The notes: generated by a model not told the origin, from the letters alone. 64,000 nucleotides of DNA from Streptomyces dioscori (GCF_003024195.1 NZ_KZ679039.1:536285-600284); one strand, 5' to 3'. Shown: positions 1 to 10,379, counted from the stretch's first letter. Translations and numbers: made by a program.

Positions 1-1
1 C

Positions 2-2401
2 TGGTCCGCGAACTGCGACAAGAAGAACATCGACCTCTACCGCACGAGCAAGATCTCCGGATCCACGACGTGGAGCAACCCGCCGAAGTGGCACGCGAAG
101 GTCGACACCGTCTCGGCGGCGAAGGGCCACTCGGCCAGCTGTCCCGACGGCGACATCGAGTTCGACGCCACGTCGGCCGTCGCGTACACCGCGAAGGCGA
201 AGGACACGCTCACCACACTCGGGCTGCGCGCTGACGAAGGCGACCCGATCGCGTGGAAGCAGTTCATGTCCCCGCTCGACTCCGATGCCACGGCCTCCCG
301 CAAGCCGCGCCTTTCGATCACCTACGTCACGCCGCCGAACGCCAAGCCGTCGGCCGTGAAGATGTCCGACCCGAAGGTCTCCTGCTCGGCTTCTTCCTCC
401 CCGGCGCTGATCCGCGACAAGACACCCCGGCTGACCGCGACGCCGACGTCGAGCGATGCCTCCAACTCCTCGCTGCGCCCCAACTTCGAGCTCTACAAGG
501 GCAGCAGCACGACGGAGACCTCGCTGAAGCCGTCCACCTGGACGGACAGTGGCACGGCGGGCACGGTTCCCACGGCGGCGTTGGACGACGGAGTCACCTA
601 CAAGTTCCGCGCCAGGACCGAGTACAAGTACACCTACAAGGGCGACACGCACTCCCTGTTCGGGCCGTGGTCGAGCCACTGCTACTTCAAGGTCGACTCC
701 AAGGGCCCGCCGGCACCGAAGGTCAGTTCGAGCGTGTACCCGGAGTGCGCGGGCGCGACCTGCGACAGTGCCGACCCCGAGCGCGGCAGCGTCGGCATGA
801 CCGCCGCCTTCCAGGTGACGGGAGCGAGTGATGTGCGCCGGTACGACTGGTGGCTCAACGGCGTGAAGCTGGGCAGCAAGACCTTCACGGCCAACACCCC
901 GGCGTACGAGATCGAGGCCGCGCCCGACAAGCGGCTGACCAACACACTGCGGGTGCAGACCTTCGACGGAGCGGGCAACGCGGGCGCCACCTACGACTAC
1001 CTGTTCAAGGTGGCCAAGGGCTCGGATCCGGTGGCTGGATGGAAACTCGACGACGGGACCGGACAGACCGCGGAGGACAGCTCCGGCAAGGACAGGCCGC
1101 TGACGCTCAGCTCCTCGACGGCCTGGACCGACAGGGCCCGGCTCGGTGGTGGCCTGCGCGGCAACGGCAGCAGCGTCTCCGGTACCACTGCCACTTCCGT
1201 CCTCGACACCACGAACAGTTTCACCGTCTCCGCCTGGGCGCGGCTGACCGCGAAGAACCACATCTCCACCGTGGTCACCCAGAGCGGCTCGCGGGCGGGC
1301 AGCTTCCAGATCTACTACTCGCAGTCGCTGGACCGCTGGGTCTTCAACCGGTACTCGGCCGACGTCGACAGCCCGGTCATCACCCGCGCCCAGTCGACGA
1401 AACCGCCGGTCGTCGGTGCCTGGACCCATCTGATGGGCGTGTACGACCAGAACAGCAAGGAGATCCGGTTCTACGTCAACGGACGGCTCCAGGCGAGCAC
1501 GGAGTTCACGACTCCGTGGGCGGCCAAGGGCTCGTTCGAGGTGGGCCGGATGAAGGCTGCCGGAGGCTTCACGGACTACTTCGAGGGCGACCTCGACCAG
1601 GTCCAGGCATGGAACCGGGTGGTCTTCGAGAACGAACTGGAACCCATCGCGAACGCCGAGAACCCCGCGACGGGCCACAGCGAGGCCGCCCTGCTCGCCA
1701 ACTGGGCGCTCGACGAGGCCTCCGGCACCACCGCGGTGGACGCGTCCGGCCGCGGAAACGTGCTGCAACTGCAGACAGGGGCGGCCTTCGCTCCGACCGA
1801 TGACCCGGCCCACGGCAGCGTTCTCGCGCTCGACGCGGACAAACTGGGGCGGGCCACCTCGCCCGTGGCACTCGACGAGTCGGGCAGCTACACGGTCGCC
1901 GGCTGGGTGAACATCGGTGACGGCGTTCTCGACGACACCACGACCGCGTACTCGCCGACCGTGTTCGCACATCCGGGGGCCCAGCGCAACTCCTTCCGGC
2001 TCTGGTACCGCCAGGAAGCGGGCGAGTCCGTCGGCGACTGGAACTTCGGGCGGTACGGAACGGACGTGGTCGGCGGACCTGCCGCTGCTGTGGCGTCGGA
2101 CGAGGTCAACTCACCCGGCGGCTGGGTGCACGTCGTGGGCGTGTTCGACTCGGTGAACCGATCGGTCAAGCTCTACGTCTCCGGTCAGCGGCAGGGTGAC
2201 GAGGACGGGGTCCTCAGCGAGGAGACGTTCCAGCCGACCGGCCCTCTGATGGTCGGCGGATCGCGCCGCCACGACAACGGCGAGTGGGGCAACGCCCTGC
2301 CCGGACAGCTCGACGACCTGAGGGTCTACGCCGGGGTGCTCTCCGAAGCAGAGATCACGCAACTGTCCACGGTGGACGAACCGCCGGTGCCGGTCGAGTA
2401 G
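2..2401 (+). CDS. Secreted LamG-domain protein, 5' partial
   Basis: The frame is open from the first bases of the window, so the start and any signal peptide lie upstream; 799 residues are visible. The first ~90 residues (before the Met codon at 266) resemble the end of a DNRLRE-type beta module found on secreted actinobacterial proteins. A fibronectin/Ig-like stretch follows, then two Concanavalin-A-like LamG domains at about 1020-1640 and 1690-2370, each with the typical pattern of GWKLDD/NWALDE entry strand, SYTVAGWV-like core and FYVNGR/LYVSGQ hairpin. The protein probably binds carbohydrate or cell-wall material outside the cell. It lies directly upstream of the RHS toxin gene in the same direction, an arrangement that suggests a functional partner. 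The domain call is firm; the ligand is unknown. Confidence 0.85.
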   Translation, partial: WSANCDKKNIDLYRTSKISGSTTWSNPPKWHAKVDTVSAAKGHSASCPDGDIEFDATSAVAYTAKAKDTLTTLGLRADEGDPIAWKQFMSPLDSDATASRKPRLSITYVTPPNAKPSAVKMSDPKVSCSASSSPALIRDKTPRLTATPTSSDASNSSLRPNFELYKGSSTTETSLKPSTWTDSGTAGTVPTAALDDGVTYKFRARTEYKYTYKGDTHSLFGPWSSHCYFKVDSKGPPAPKVSSSVYPECAGATCDSADPERGSVGMTAAFQVTGASDVRRYDWWLNGVKLGSKTFTANTPAYEIEAAPDKRLTNTLRVQTFDGAGNAGATYDYLFKVAKGSDPVAGWKLDDGTGQTAEDSSGKDRPLTLSSSTAWTDRARLGGGLRGNGSSVSGTTATSVLDTTNSFTVSAWARLTAKNHISTVVTQSGSRAGSFQIYYSQSLDRWVFNRYSADVDSPVITRAQSTKPPVVGAWTHLMGVYDQNSKEIRFYVNGRLQASTEFTTPWAAKGSFEVGRMKAAGGFTDYFEGDLDQVQAWNRVVFENELEPIANAENPATGHSEAALLANWALDEASGTTAVDASGRGNVLQLQTGAAFAPTDDPAHGSVLALDADKLGRATSPVALDESGSYTVAGWVNIGDGVLDDTTTAYSPTVFAHPGAQRNSFRLWYRQEAGESVGDWNFGRYGTDVVGGPAAAVASDEVNSPGGWVHVVGVFDSVNRSVKLYVSGQRQGDEDGVLSEETFQPTGPLMVGGSRRHDNGEWGNALPGQLDDLRVYAGVLSEAEITQLSTVDEPPVPVE

Positions 2402-2433
2402 CAACAGCGACCGCATCTGATCACTTCACGGTG

Positions 2434-2460
2434 GTGTGCGGGGCCGGGCGCCCCGCACAC
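2434..2460 (+). terminator. Stem-loop between LamG and RHS genes
   Basis: A perfect 10-bp inverted repeat (GTGTGCGGGG, 7-nt loop, CCCCGCACAC) lies 33 bases after the LamG stop codon. There is no T-run, which is common for Streptomyces terminators. It probably reduces read-through into the RHS gene. Confidence 0.6.
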
Positions 2461-2527
2461 CCCGCTCTCAAGGTTTTCCCGGCGTCCTTCTCAGACGCCC
2501 TCTCTTCAGAATCCGGAGAACTCCCAC

Positions 2528-5500
2528 GTGTTGTCCAAGCACAGCTCAGTGCTGCCCAGAAGATGGGCATGGGCCAGGGCAGGCCGTCGCCGGCTGACGG
2601 CTGTTGTCCTCCCTCTGTCCACTGTGGTCGTCGCCGGTCTGCTCAGCGCCGTGCCGGCGCAGGCCGCCGACGACCGCGAGCACAGCGCCCTGCAGAAGGC
2701 CAGATACGGCCGGGCAGAGCCCTTCGACCCCGAGTCCACCAAGCTCCACGATCCGACGGTGGCCGCCGCCCGAAAGACCCGGGCCAAGACCGAACGCACA
2801 GTGAAGTGGCCGACCGCGGCCGCCGTGAAGGTCGACATGCCCGAGGCGGCCCGGACGAAGCGGTCCGCCGCCGCGGGCGACGCCACCGGCAAAGCCGAAG
2901 TGCGCATACTCGGCCGCGGCACCACCACAGAACTCGGCATCGAGGGACTCGTCTTCGCGGTCTCCGGAATCAGCGAAGGCAAGGCCGCCACCACGGTCGA
3001 CTACAGCTCCTTCGCCGACGCGTACAGCGGTAACTGGTCCTCCAGACTGCGGCTGGTCCGGCTGCCCGAGTGCGCCCTCACCACCCCGGAGAAGGCGGCC
3101 TGCCGCAAGACCGAACCGGTCGCCTCGGAGAACGACGCCGAGAACGAGACGGTGACCGCGCAGGTCACCGCCCCGAAGTCCGCTCGTACCGTCCTCGCGC
3201 TGTCCGCCGCCGCGTCCTCCGACCAGGGCAGCTACGAGGCCACCCCGCTGGCGGCTTCCTCCACCTGGTCGGCCGGAGGTTCGAACGGTGACTTCACCTG
3301 GAACTATCCGCTGGAGGCCCCGCCCACTCCGGCGGGACCGTCGCCGAACCTGTCCATCGGCTACTCCGCGCAGAGTGTGGACGGCCGCACCTCCTCCACC
3401 TCCGCGCAGCCGTCCTGGGCAGGCGAGGGCTTCGACCTCCCCGTGTCCTACGTCGAGCGCGCGTACGGCAGTTGTGAGGACGACGGCCAGGACAAGAAGT
3501 ACGACCAGTGCTGGAAGGAGGACAACGCCTCCCTCGTCCTCAACGGCAAATCGACGCCGCTCGTGAAGGAGGACGGCAAGTGGCGGCCCAAGAGCGACGA
3601 CGGCGAGCGCGTCGCCCATGACACCGGCGCCGTCAACGGCGACGACGGGGACACCGGCGACAAGGGCGAGTTCTGGACGGTCACCTCGACCGACGGAACG
3701 CAGTATGTCTTCGGCAAGAACCGTCTGCCCGGCTGGAGCTCCGGCAAGGCCGAGACCAATTCGGTGTGGACCGCCCCGGTGTACGGCGACGACTCCGGTG
3801 AGCCCGGCTACTCCTCCGGTGACGCCTTCTCGGGGCGAGCCAAGACACAGGCCTGGCGCTGGAACCTCGACTACGTCGTGGATCCGCACGGCAACGTGAT
3901 GACGTACTGGTACGAGAAGGAACTGAACCACTACGCCAAGAACGGCTCCACCGGCAAGGGCACCGAGTACGTCCGGGGCGGCTGGCTCAAGCGCATCGAC
4001 TACGGCCAGCGCACCGACACGGTCTACTCGACGACCCAGCCGGCCGCCGCCCGCGTGAAGTTCACGGTCGCCGAGCGTTGCGTCCCGGTGTCCGGCGGCG
4101 AGACCTGCGGCTCGCTGACCTCCGCCAACCGCAACGCCTGGCCGGACGTCCCGTTCGACCAGATCTGCAAGGCGGACACCACCTGCACCGACCAGCCCAG
4201 CCCCTCATTCTTCAGCCGCAAGCGGCTGACCGACATCACCACCCAGGTGTACGACGGCTCCGGCACCGGCGCGGACACCGACTACCGCAGCGTCAATGCC
4301 TGGCACCTGGACCAGTCGTTCCCCGACCCCGGGGACGGATCGGACGCGGGCCTGTGGCTGGAATCGATCCAGCGAACGGGCAAGGCGGGCACGGACGCCT
4401 CCCTGCCCGCGGTGAAGTTCAGCGGCGTCCAGCTGCACAACCGTGTGGACAGGACGGGTGATGACGTCGCGCCCTTCATCAAGTGGCGTGTGCGCACGGT
4501 CGTTTCGGAGACCGGCTCCAAACTGACGGTGAACTACTCCAAGGAGGACTGCGTCGCAGGCAGCGACGTCCCCTCCAAACTGGACGCGAACACCCGACGC
4601 TGCTACCCGGTGAAGTGGATCCCGCCGTCCAACCCCACCCCCGGCACGGACCCCCAGCCGCGCACCGACTGGTTCCACAAGTACGTCGTCACGCAGGTCA
4701 CGGAGTCCGACCCGACCGGTGACGCCCCGCTGAAGCAGACGGACTACACGTACTCGGGCGGCGGCGCTTGGGCGTACGACGACGAGTCGCCGATCACCCC
4801 GGCCAAGTACCGGACGTGGGGCATCTGGCGCGGCTACCAGAAGGTGACGACGACGACCGGGGAACCCTCGGGCACCCGGTCGAGGACGACCACCCTCTAC
4901 TACCGCGGCATGGACGGCGACAAGCAGTCCGACGGCAGCACCCGCAAGGAGACCGTCACCGACTCCAAGGGCGTCGCGAAGACGGACTCGGAGCAGTACG
5001 CGGGGCAGGCGCGGGAGCAGATCACCTACAACGGAGTGGACGGCGGCGAGGTGACCGCGACCCTCAGCACGCCGTGGTCCCGCACCACCGCCACCGACAA
5101 GCATTCCTACGGAACCGTCAACGCGTACATGGTCCGCACCGGTTCCTCGGTCACCCGCACCGCGCTCTCGGGCGGCGGCGAACTGACGGCCACCAAGGCG
5201 ACGACGTACGACCCGACCAGCGGCCTGCCGCTGAAGGAGGAGACGGACGCGGCGGGGGAGAAGGACTGCACGGTCACGGAGTACGCGGCCAACACGACGG
5301 ACTGGATCCTGTCGCCGCCCGAGCGGGTGGAGAAGGTGTCCACCGGATGCGACGCGACGCCGAAGCGGACGGGGGACCCGAAGACCACGGATGTGATCTC
5401 GGACGTGCGGACCTCCTACGACGACCAGGCCCACGGGAAGGCGCCCACGAAGGGTGACGCGACCAAGGTGGAGCGCGTCGTCGGCTACAACGGTGCCACG

Positions 5501-8500
5501 GCCCAGCTGCAGACCGTCAGCGACACCAAGTACGACGCGCTCGGCCGGGTCACCGACGTCCACGACACCAGGGGCGTTCGTGTCGCACACACCGAGTACA
5601 CCCCGGCCGGGGGCGGTCCGCTGACCAGGACCGTCGAGACCAACGCGCTCGACCACGCCACCATCACGGAGTACGCCCCCGACTGGGGCGTGCGCACCGC
5701 CACGATCGACCCCAACGACAATCGCACGGAGCTCGCGTACGACAGTTTCGGACAACTCACCGACGTGTGGCTCGCCGACCGGGACCGGGACGCGCAGCAG
5801 ACGCCGAGTTACAAGTTCCGGTACAAGGTGCAGAACACCGCGGCATCGTGGGTGGCCACGCACTCGCTCAACAATGACGGGACGAGCTACCAGACCTCGT
5901 ACCAGATCTACGACGCCCTGCTCAGGCCCCGTCAGACGCAGTCGCCCGACGCGAGCGGCACCGGCCGGATCGTGACGGAGACCAAGTACGACACGCGAGG
6001 CCTGGCGTTCGAGACCGCGGCCGACTACGTCGACACCACCGGTCCGTCCGGCAAGCTCGCCACACTGCTCACCTCGGCACCGGCCGGCACCGAGACGACA
6101 TTTGACGGCGCGGGCCGGGTGACCGTCGAGAAGGTGCTCACCAACGGCAAGGAGTTCTCGCGCACCAAGCACACCTACGACGGTGATTCCACGCTGGTGG
6201 AGCCGCCCGCCGGGGCTCCCGCCGTCCGGGAGAAGGTCGACACCCGGGGCCGTACGGTCGAGAAGCTGGAGTACGACGGCAACGCGGTGAGCAGCCGGTT
6301 CACGCGCCTGACCTACGGCTACGACCACGCGGGACGGCTCACCCAGGTCAAGGACGACGACTCCAACACCTGGACGTACGGCTACGACTTCCTGGGGCGC
6401 AGGACCGATACCGGCGATCCCGACGCCGGCGCGAGTTCCGTCGACTACGACGAGCTGGACCAGGTCGTCGGTACGACGGACGCCAGGAAGAAGACACTCG
6501 GCTACACCTACGACCCGCTCGGCCGCACCACCGGCCAGCTGGACGGTGGGGTCCCCGTCGTCGACGGGAAGCCGGCGCCCGAGGACGCCAAGTATCTGGC
6601 GCGCTGGACGTACGACACCATCGCCAAGGGACAGCCGACCTCCGCCATCCGTTACGTGGGCGGCAAGGGCGGCAGCGTCTACGCGAAAACCAATGCCAAG
6701 TACGACAAGCTCTACCGCCTGCTGAGCGAGCAGTACACGGTCAGCAAGACCGAGGGGGCCCTGGCGGGCGCCACCGGTGTGTGGACCATCGCGAACGCCT
6801 ACAACATCGACGGCACCCTGCAGAAGCGGACCATCCCCGCGATGGGCGGACTGGGCCAGGAGGTCCTGGAGTACGGCTACACAGGGCAGCGGCAGCCGGA
6901 CACGCTCAAGGGTCTGACGGGCATCGTCCAGAACACCGACTACCTGCCCGCAGGCGAGCAGATCCGGGTCACCCTCGGAGTCTCGTCCTCCGCGAACTGG
7001 ACGGAGATCAACCGGAGTTATCAGGACGGAACCAAGCGCCTCGCGCGGCAGAACGTCGTCTCCGAGTCGCACACGGGAACGGACGCCGACGTCCACTACC
7101 GCTACGACCTCGCCGGGAACCCCGTCGAGATCGAGGACAGGGCCGTCAGTCCCACCGACCGGCAGTGCTTCACCTACGACGGACACCGCCGTCTGAAGTC
7201 CGCCTGGACGACGACCATCGACTGCGCCACCGAGCCGGCCAAGGCCAACGTGGGCGGACCGGGACGGTACTGGCAGTCGTTCACCTACGACAGCGCGGGC
7301 AACCGCGAGACGGCCACGGACCAGGTCACCGGCGCCACCACCTCGTACACCTACAGGACTCCCGCCCAACCGCGTCCGCACGCCCTCGCGTCCACCGAGA
7401 CCAAGAAGGCCGACGGCACGATCGCCGGCAGCACCGGCTACACCTACGACCAGGCAGGCAACACCGATACCCGCACGATCGGCGGAGAGACGCAGGATCT
7501 CGACTGGAACACGGAGGGTCGGCTCGAAAAGGTCACCGAGGCCGACAGGACGACCACCGAGTTCCTCAACGACGCCGACGGCAGCCGGCTCATTCGGCGG
7601 GACGGCACCGGTACCACGCTCTACCTGGGGGAGACCGAGCTGCGGCTCGGCAGAACGAGCGGCAAGGTCGAGGCGACGCGTTACTACAGCCACGGCGGCC
7701 AGACCGTCGCGGTACGCACGGCGGCCGCGCTGACGTGGGTCTCGAGCGACCACAACGGAACGGCGACCGTGCAGGTCGACGCAGCCACCCAGGCCGTCAC
7801 CCGGCGTCAGATGACACCGTTCGGCGAGGACAGGGGGCAGGCTGCCGGTGCTTGGGTCGGCGAGCGTGGCTTCGTCGGCGGAACCGAGGACCCCACCGGA
7901 CTCACCCACCTCGGCGCGCGTGAGTACGACGCGTCCACCGGGCGTTTCGTCAGCGTCGACCCGGTGGCCGACCTCACCGATCCGCAACAGATCAACGGTT
8001 ATGCCTACAGCAACAACAACCCGGTGACCTTCGCGGACCCGGACGGCAAGTTCTTCGGTGCGCTCGTGGCCCTGATCCAAGCCATCGTCCGGGCTGTCGT
8101 CGCGGTGATGAACTACCTGCGGTGGCGGTCGAGTCAGAGCTCCAACTCGGGCGGCATGTCCACCATGGGCAGCGCCAACTACGCCTCGGCGTCCAGCGGC
8201 GCCGACTCCTGCCCGCTCGTGAAGCGGAATTACGGCATCTGTGACAGTCAGGAGCCGGAGGACCCACGGGCGGAAGGCAGCTTCAAGGACATTTTGGGCG
8301 GCATCGGAGACGCCATCACCGAGAGCCTGGACGGGCTCGAGTACGCCACCGAACCGTGGTGCTGGGGCGGCGGCGGCAACTGCGGTGTCAACGACGACTA
8401 CAAGGAGTTCACCGAGAATCAGGGCGTCGACTCCAACAGCAAGAACTACGACGCGGGCAAGGACTTCACCGAGGCGGCCTCGCTCTTCGGTGCCGGCGGG

Positions 8501-9349
8501 ATCAGGACGTTCCTGAAGAACCTGTTCAAGAAGAACAAGCCTTCGGCGCCGAAGCCCAAGGCTGACTGCACCCAGTGCTTCCTCGCGGGTACGGATGTCG
8601 AGATGGCCGACGGTTCGACCAAGGACATCGAGGACGTCGAGATCGGCGACGAGGTCCTCGCCACTGATCCGGAAACCGGCGAGACGGGTTCCCGGAGGGT
8701 CGTCCGGCTGATCGTCACCGAGGAGGACAAGCACTTCAACGAACTGTCCATAGCGACCGACGACGGCGTCGAGCACCTGACGGCGACCTTCGAGCACCCC
8801 TTCTGGTCACCGTCCCAGCAGGACTGGGTCGACGCCGGAGACCTCGGCCCGGGGACGACCCTGCGCACCGACGAGGGCGACACCGTCACCGTCACGGCCA
8901 ACCGCGCGTACACGGATCACGCCCGCACCTACAATCTCACCGTCGCCGACCTGCACACGTACTATGTGCTGGCCGGTTCGACCCCGGTTCTCGTCCACAA
9001 CAGCGGTGGCTGCCTTCCCGCACTCCGGAACTGGAACAGCAAACAGTTCAAGTTCGCGAACGAGACCTTCCTTCTCGACAAGAAGGGAATGCAGCACATC
9101 CTCACGCGTCACCACCCGAAGTACTGGGACGGCTCGACGAAGAAGCAGCAGTCGTTCTTCGATTCGAAGATGAGCGTAGGCGATGTGCAGGGTGCGATCG
9201 GCCAGGTGATGAAGCAGAACCGGGACAGGCTGCTGGAGAAGGGCAGCAAGGGCATGTACCAGATGACCGGAAAGGTCGACGGGGTCGACTACGTACTCGG
9301 AATGAACAAGGGCCGGGTCGGTCAGTTCTACCCGGTCCTCGACGAGTGA
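2528..9349 (+). CDS. RHS/YD-repeat polymorphic toxin with Hint domain and EndoU-like tip
   Basis: 2273 residues from a GTG start. Residues 1-46 are an Arg-rich Sec-type signal ending AQA, so the protein is exported. The N-terminal third has the SpvB/RHS-like entry region (WNYPLEAPPTPAGPSPNLSI), and from about residue 1000 there are many YD repeats such as YDALGRVTDV and YDPLGRTTGQ that form the RHS shell. The conserved core end YSNNNPVTFADPDG lies near residue 1840. A Hint (intein-like) domain starts at Cys2017 in CFLAGTDVEMADG and ends at VLVHN, and is expected to release the tip by self-cleavage. The last ~110 residues (HILTRHHPKYWDG, then a C-terminal GVDYVLG and VGQFYP) fit EndoU-type RNases of the BECR fold. 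The RHS and Hint calls are firm; the EndoU assignment is an inference from pattern. The next gene is the likely immunity protein. Confidence 0.92.
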   Translation: MLSKHSSVLPRRWAWARAGRRRLTAVVLPLSTVVVAGLLSAVPAQAADDREHSALQKARYGRAEPFDPESTKLHDPTVAAARKTRAKTERTVKWPTAAAVKVDMPEAARTKRSAAAGDATGKAEVRILGRGTTTELGIEGLVFAVSGISEGKAATTVDYSSFADAYSGNWSSRLRLVRLPECALTTPEKAACRKTEPVASENDAENETVTAQVTAPKSARTVLALSAAASSDQGSYEATPLAASSTWSAGGSNGDFTWNYPLEAPPTPAGPSPNLSIGYSAQSVDGRTSSTSAQPSWAGEGFDLPVSYVERAYGSCEDDGQDKKYDQCWKEDNASLVLNGKSTPLVKEDGKWRPKSDDGERVAHDTGAVNGDDGDTGDKGEFWTVTSTDGTQYVFGKNRLPGWSSGKAETNSVWTAPVYGDDSGEPGYSSGDAFSGRAKTQAWRWNLDYVVDPHGNVMTYWYEKELNHYAKNGSTGKGTEYVRGGWLKRIDYGQRTDTVYSTTQPAAARVKFTVAERCVPVSGGETCGSLTSANRNAWPDVPFDQICKADTTCTDQPSPSFFSRKRLTDITTQVYDGSGTGADTDYRSVNAWHLDQSFPDPGDGSDAGLWLESIQRTGKAGTDASLPAVKFSGVQLHNRVDRTGDDVAPFIKWRVRTVVSETGSKLTVNYSKEDCVAGSDVPSKLDANTRRCYPVKWIPPSNPTPGTDPQPRTDWFHKYVVTQVTESDPTGDAPLKQTDYTYSGGGAWAYDDESPITPAKYRTWGIWRGYQKVTTTTGEPSGTRSRTTTLYYRGMDGDKQSDGSTRKETVTDSKGVAKTDSEQYAGQAREQITYNGVDGGEVTATLSTPWSRTTATDKHSYGTVNAYMVRTGSSVTRTALSGGGELTATKATTYDPTSGLPLKEETDAAGEKDCTVTEYAANTTDWILSPPERVEKVSTGCDATPKRTGDPKTTDVISDVRTSYDDQAHGKAPTKGDATKVERVVGYNGATAQLQTVSDTKYDALGRVTDVHDTRGVRVAHTEYTPAGGGPLTRTVETNALDHATITEYAPDWGVRTATIDPNDNRTELAYDSFGQLTDVWLADRDRDAQQTPSYKFRYKVQNTAASWVATHSLNNDGTSYQTSYQIYDALLRPRQTQSPDASGTGRIVTETKYDTRGLAFETAADYVDTTGPSGKLATLLTSAPAGTETTFDGAGRVTVEKVLTNGKEFSRTKHTYDGDSTLVEPPAGAPAVREKVDTRGRTVEKLEYDGNAVSSRFTRLTYGYDHAGRLTQVKDDDSNTWTYGYDFLGRRTDTGDPDAGASSVDYDELDQVVGTTDARKKTLGYTYDPLGRTTGQLDGGVPVVDGKPAPEDAKYLARWTYDTIAKGQPTSAIRYVGGKGGSVYAKTNAKYDKLYRLLSEQYTVSKTEGALAGATGVWTIANAYNIDGTLQKRTIPAMGGLGQEVLEYGYTGQRQPDTLKGLTGIVQNTDYLPAGEQIRVTLGVSSSANWTEINRSYQDGTKRLARQNVVSESHTGTDADVHYRYDLAGNPVEIEDRAVSPTDRQCFTYDGHRRLKSAWTTTIDCATEPAKANVGGPGRYWQSFTYDSAGNRETATDQVTGATTSYTYRTPAQPRPHALASTETKKADGTIAGSTGYTYDQAGNTDTRTIGGETQDLDWNTEGRLEKVTEADRTTTEFLNDADGSRLIRRDGTGTTLYLGETELRLGRTSGKVEATRYYSHGGQTVAVRTAAALTWVSSDHNGTATVQVDAATQAVTRRQMTPFGEDRGQAAGAWVGERGFVGGTEDPTGLTHLGAREYDASTGRFVSVDPVADLTDPQQINGYAYSNNNPVTFADPDGKFFGALVALIQAIVRAVVAVMNYLRWRSSQSSNSGGMSTMGSANYASASSGADSCPLVKRNYGICDSQEPEDPRAEGSFKDILGGIGDAITESLDGLEYATEPWCWGGGGNCGVNDDYKEFTENQGVDSNSKNYDAGKDFTEAASLFGAGGIRTFLKNLFKKNKPSAPKPKADCTQCFLAGTDVEMADGSTKDIEDVEIGDEVLATDPETGETGSRRVVRLIVTEEDKHFNELSIATDDGVEHLTATFEHPFWSPSQQDWVDAGDLGPGTTLRTDEGDTVTVTANRAYTDHARTYNLTVADLHTYYVLAGSTPVLVHNSGGCLPALRNWNSKQFKFANETFLLDKKGMQHILTRHHPKYWDGSTKKQQSFFDSKMSVGDVQGAIGQVMKQNRDRLLEKGSKGMYQMTGKVDGVDYVLGMNKGRVGQFYPVLDE

Positions 9350-9398
9350 CCGACGAATGACCGACGACTCACCAGTGACCGACCAGGGAATACAAGCG

Positions 9399-9839
9399 AT
9401 GATCGAGATCGACACGTTTCTGAGAGGCGCCGACGGCGGTTTCGTGCCGGTGGCCTCCTGCACCTCGGCGCCTGCGGACCTCGACTATGTCGAGGGTGCC
9501 ATTCGGCTGACCGTCGACGGACAGGAGGTCATCGGACTGGAGGAATGGGATTACGTCGACCAGCTGTGGGCCTACATCGCCGACATGGTGACGCAGCTGC
9601 ATTCCTCCGGCCACGCGCAGACCCATTTCCCCGACCAGCCGATCAAGCTGTCCTTCGAGACCACGGGAACCCGCGTCCTGGTGACGGTGAAGGCAGGTGC
9701 GGAGACAAAGAGGGCGAGCGCGCCGGCCGAGGAGTTCGTACGCGCACTGAAGAAGGCCGGCCTGGTCTTCTTCGGGAAAATGAACGAACTGGCGCCGGGC
9801 GTTTCCCACCACGAGGCGGTACGGGCACTTTCGGCCTAG
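9399..9839 (+). CDS. Candidate immunity protein for the RHS toxin
   Basis: 146 residues, no signal peptide or membrane segment, acidic. I chose the ATG at 9399 because AGGGAA sits 8-9 bases upstream; an in-frame ATG at 9357 would add 14 residues but has no clear ribosome binding site. The gene begins 50 bases after the toxin stop, the usual place for an immunity gene. The sequence (MIEIDTFLRGADGG at the start, then two beta strands and a C-terminal helix pair) does not match an immunity family I can name. Function is inferred only from position, size and cytosolic nature. Confidence 0.6.
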   Translation: MIEIDTFLRGADGGFVPVASCTSAPADLDYVEGAIRLTVDGQEVIGLEEWDYVDQLWAYIADMVTQLHSSGHAQTHFPDQPIKLSFETTGTRVLVTVKAGAETKRASAPAEEFVRALKKAGLVFFGKMNELAPGVSHHEAVRALSA

Positions 9840-9864
9840 TCCGCGATACGAGCGGATGTCCCGT

Positions 9865-9896
9865 CGGCGTCGAGTCGATCGAACAACTCGACGCCG
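9865..9896 (+). terminator. Stem-loop after the toxin/immunity pair
   Basis: A perfect 11-bp inverted repeat (CGGCGTCGAGT, 10-nt loop, ACTCGACGCCG) lies 26 bases after the immunity stop codon, without a T-run. It is a likely end of the toxin-immunity transcript. Confidence 0.6.
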
Positions 9897-9989
9897 GCGG
9901 GACTCGGTGTGGCGCACCCACGACGCCGGCACCTGGGCGGCAGTACGGATGGTGCCGGCCAGGGAAATTCCTGATCAGAACGGAGAGCA

Positions 9990-10379
9990 ATGAGTGGTAC
10001 GACGGATCTCGTGATGCCGTGGCAGGTGCGCTCGGCCCAACTGTTCCTCTTCGCGTCGGCGTTCGCGGGGCTGGTCGTCATGCTCGCCTTGTCCGGCGGG
10101 CTGTCGTCCTACGGGGTGGGTGACATGATCGCGCCGTGGTTCCTGGTCTGGGTGTGCGCCTTGCTCGCGCTGACCTATGACGGCGGCGCGCGCAACGGCA
10201 CCCGGCTCACGACGTTCGTCGTCATGCTGTTCGTCGTCCTGGGGTCGTTCAACCAGGCCTTCGGCGCCACGGCGCCCGGGGATTTCCTGGACGCCGCCGT
10301 GCGCATCGCGCTCGGACTGCCCGTGATGGTGCTGCTGTTCCTGCCGGAGACCACGGCCTGGTTCGACCGGGAGAAGTGA
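9990..10379 (+). CDS. Small integral membrane protein
   Basis: 129 residues from ATG, preceded by GGAGAG. Four hydrophobic segments (about residues 17-37, 43-62, 73-90 and 105-120) separated by short polar loops predict a four-pass membrane protein. No enzymatic motif is visible. It is convergent with the MFS exporter gene, with only 28 bases between the stops, and may be unrelated to the toxin locus upstream. Function unknown. Confidence 0.65.
   Translation: MSGTTDLVMPWQVRSAQLFLFASAFAGLVVMLALSGGLSSYGVGDMIAPWFLVWVCALLALTYDGGARNGTRLTTFVVMLFVVLGSFNQAFGATAPGDFLDAAVRIALGLPVMVLLFLPETTAWFDREK

Noticed and set aside
4205..8797. Open frame of 1530 codons antisense to the RHS gene
   Set aside because: Low-complexity Val/Gly/Arg/Asp composition without homology; the plus strand encodes an evident RHS protein with signal peptide and Hint domain.
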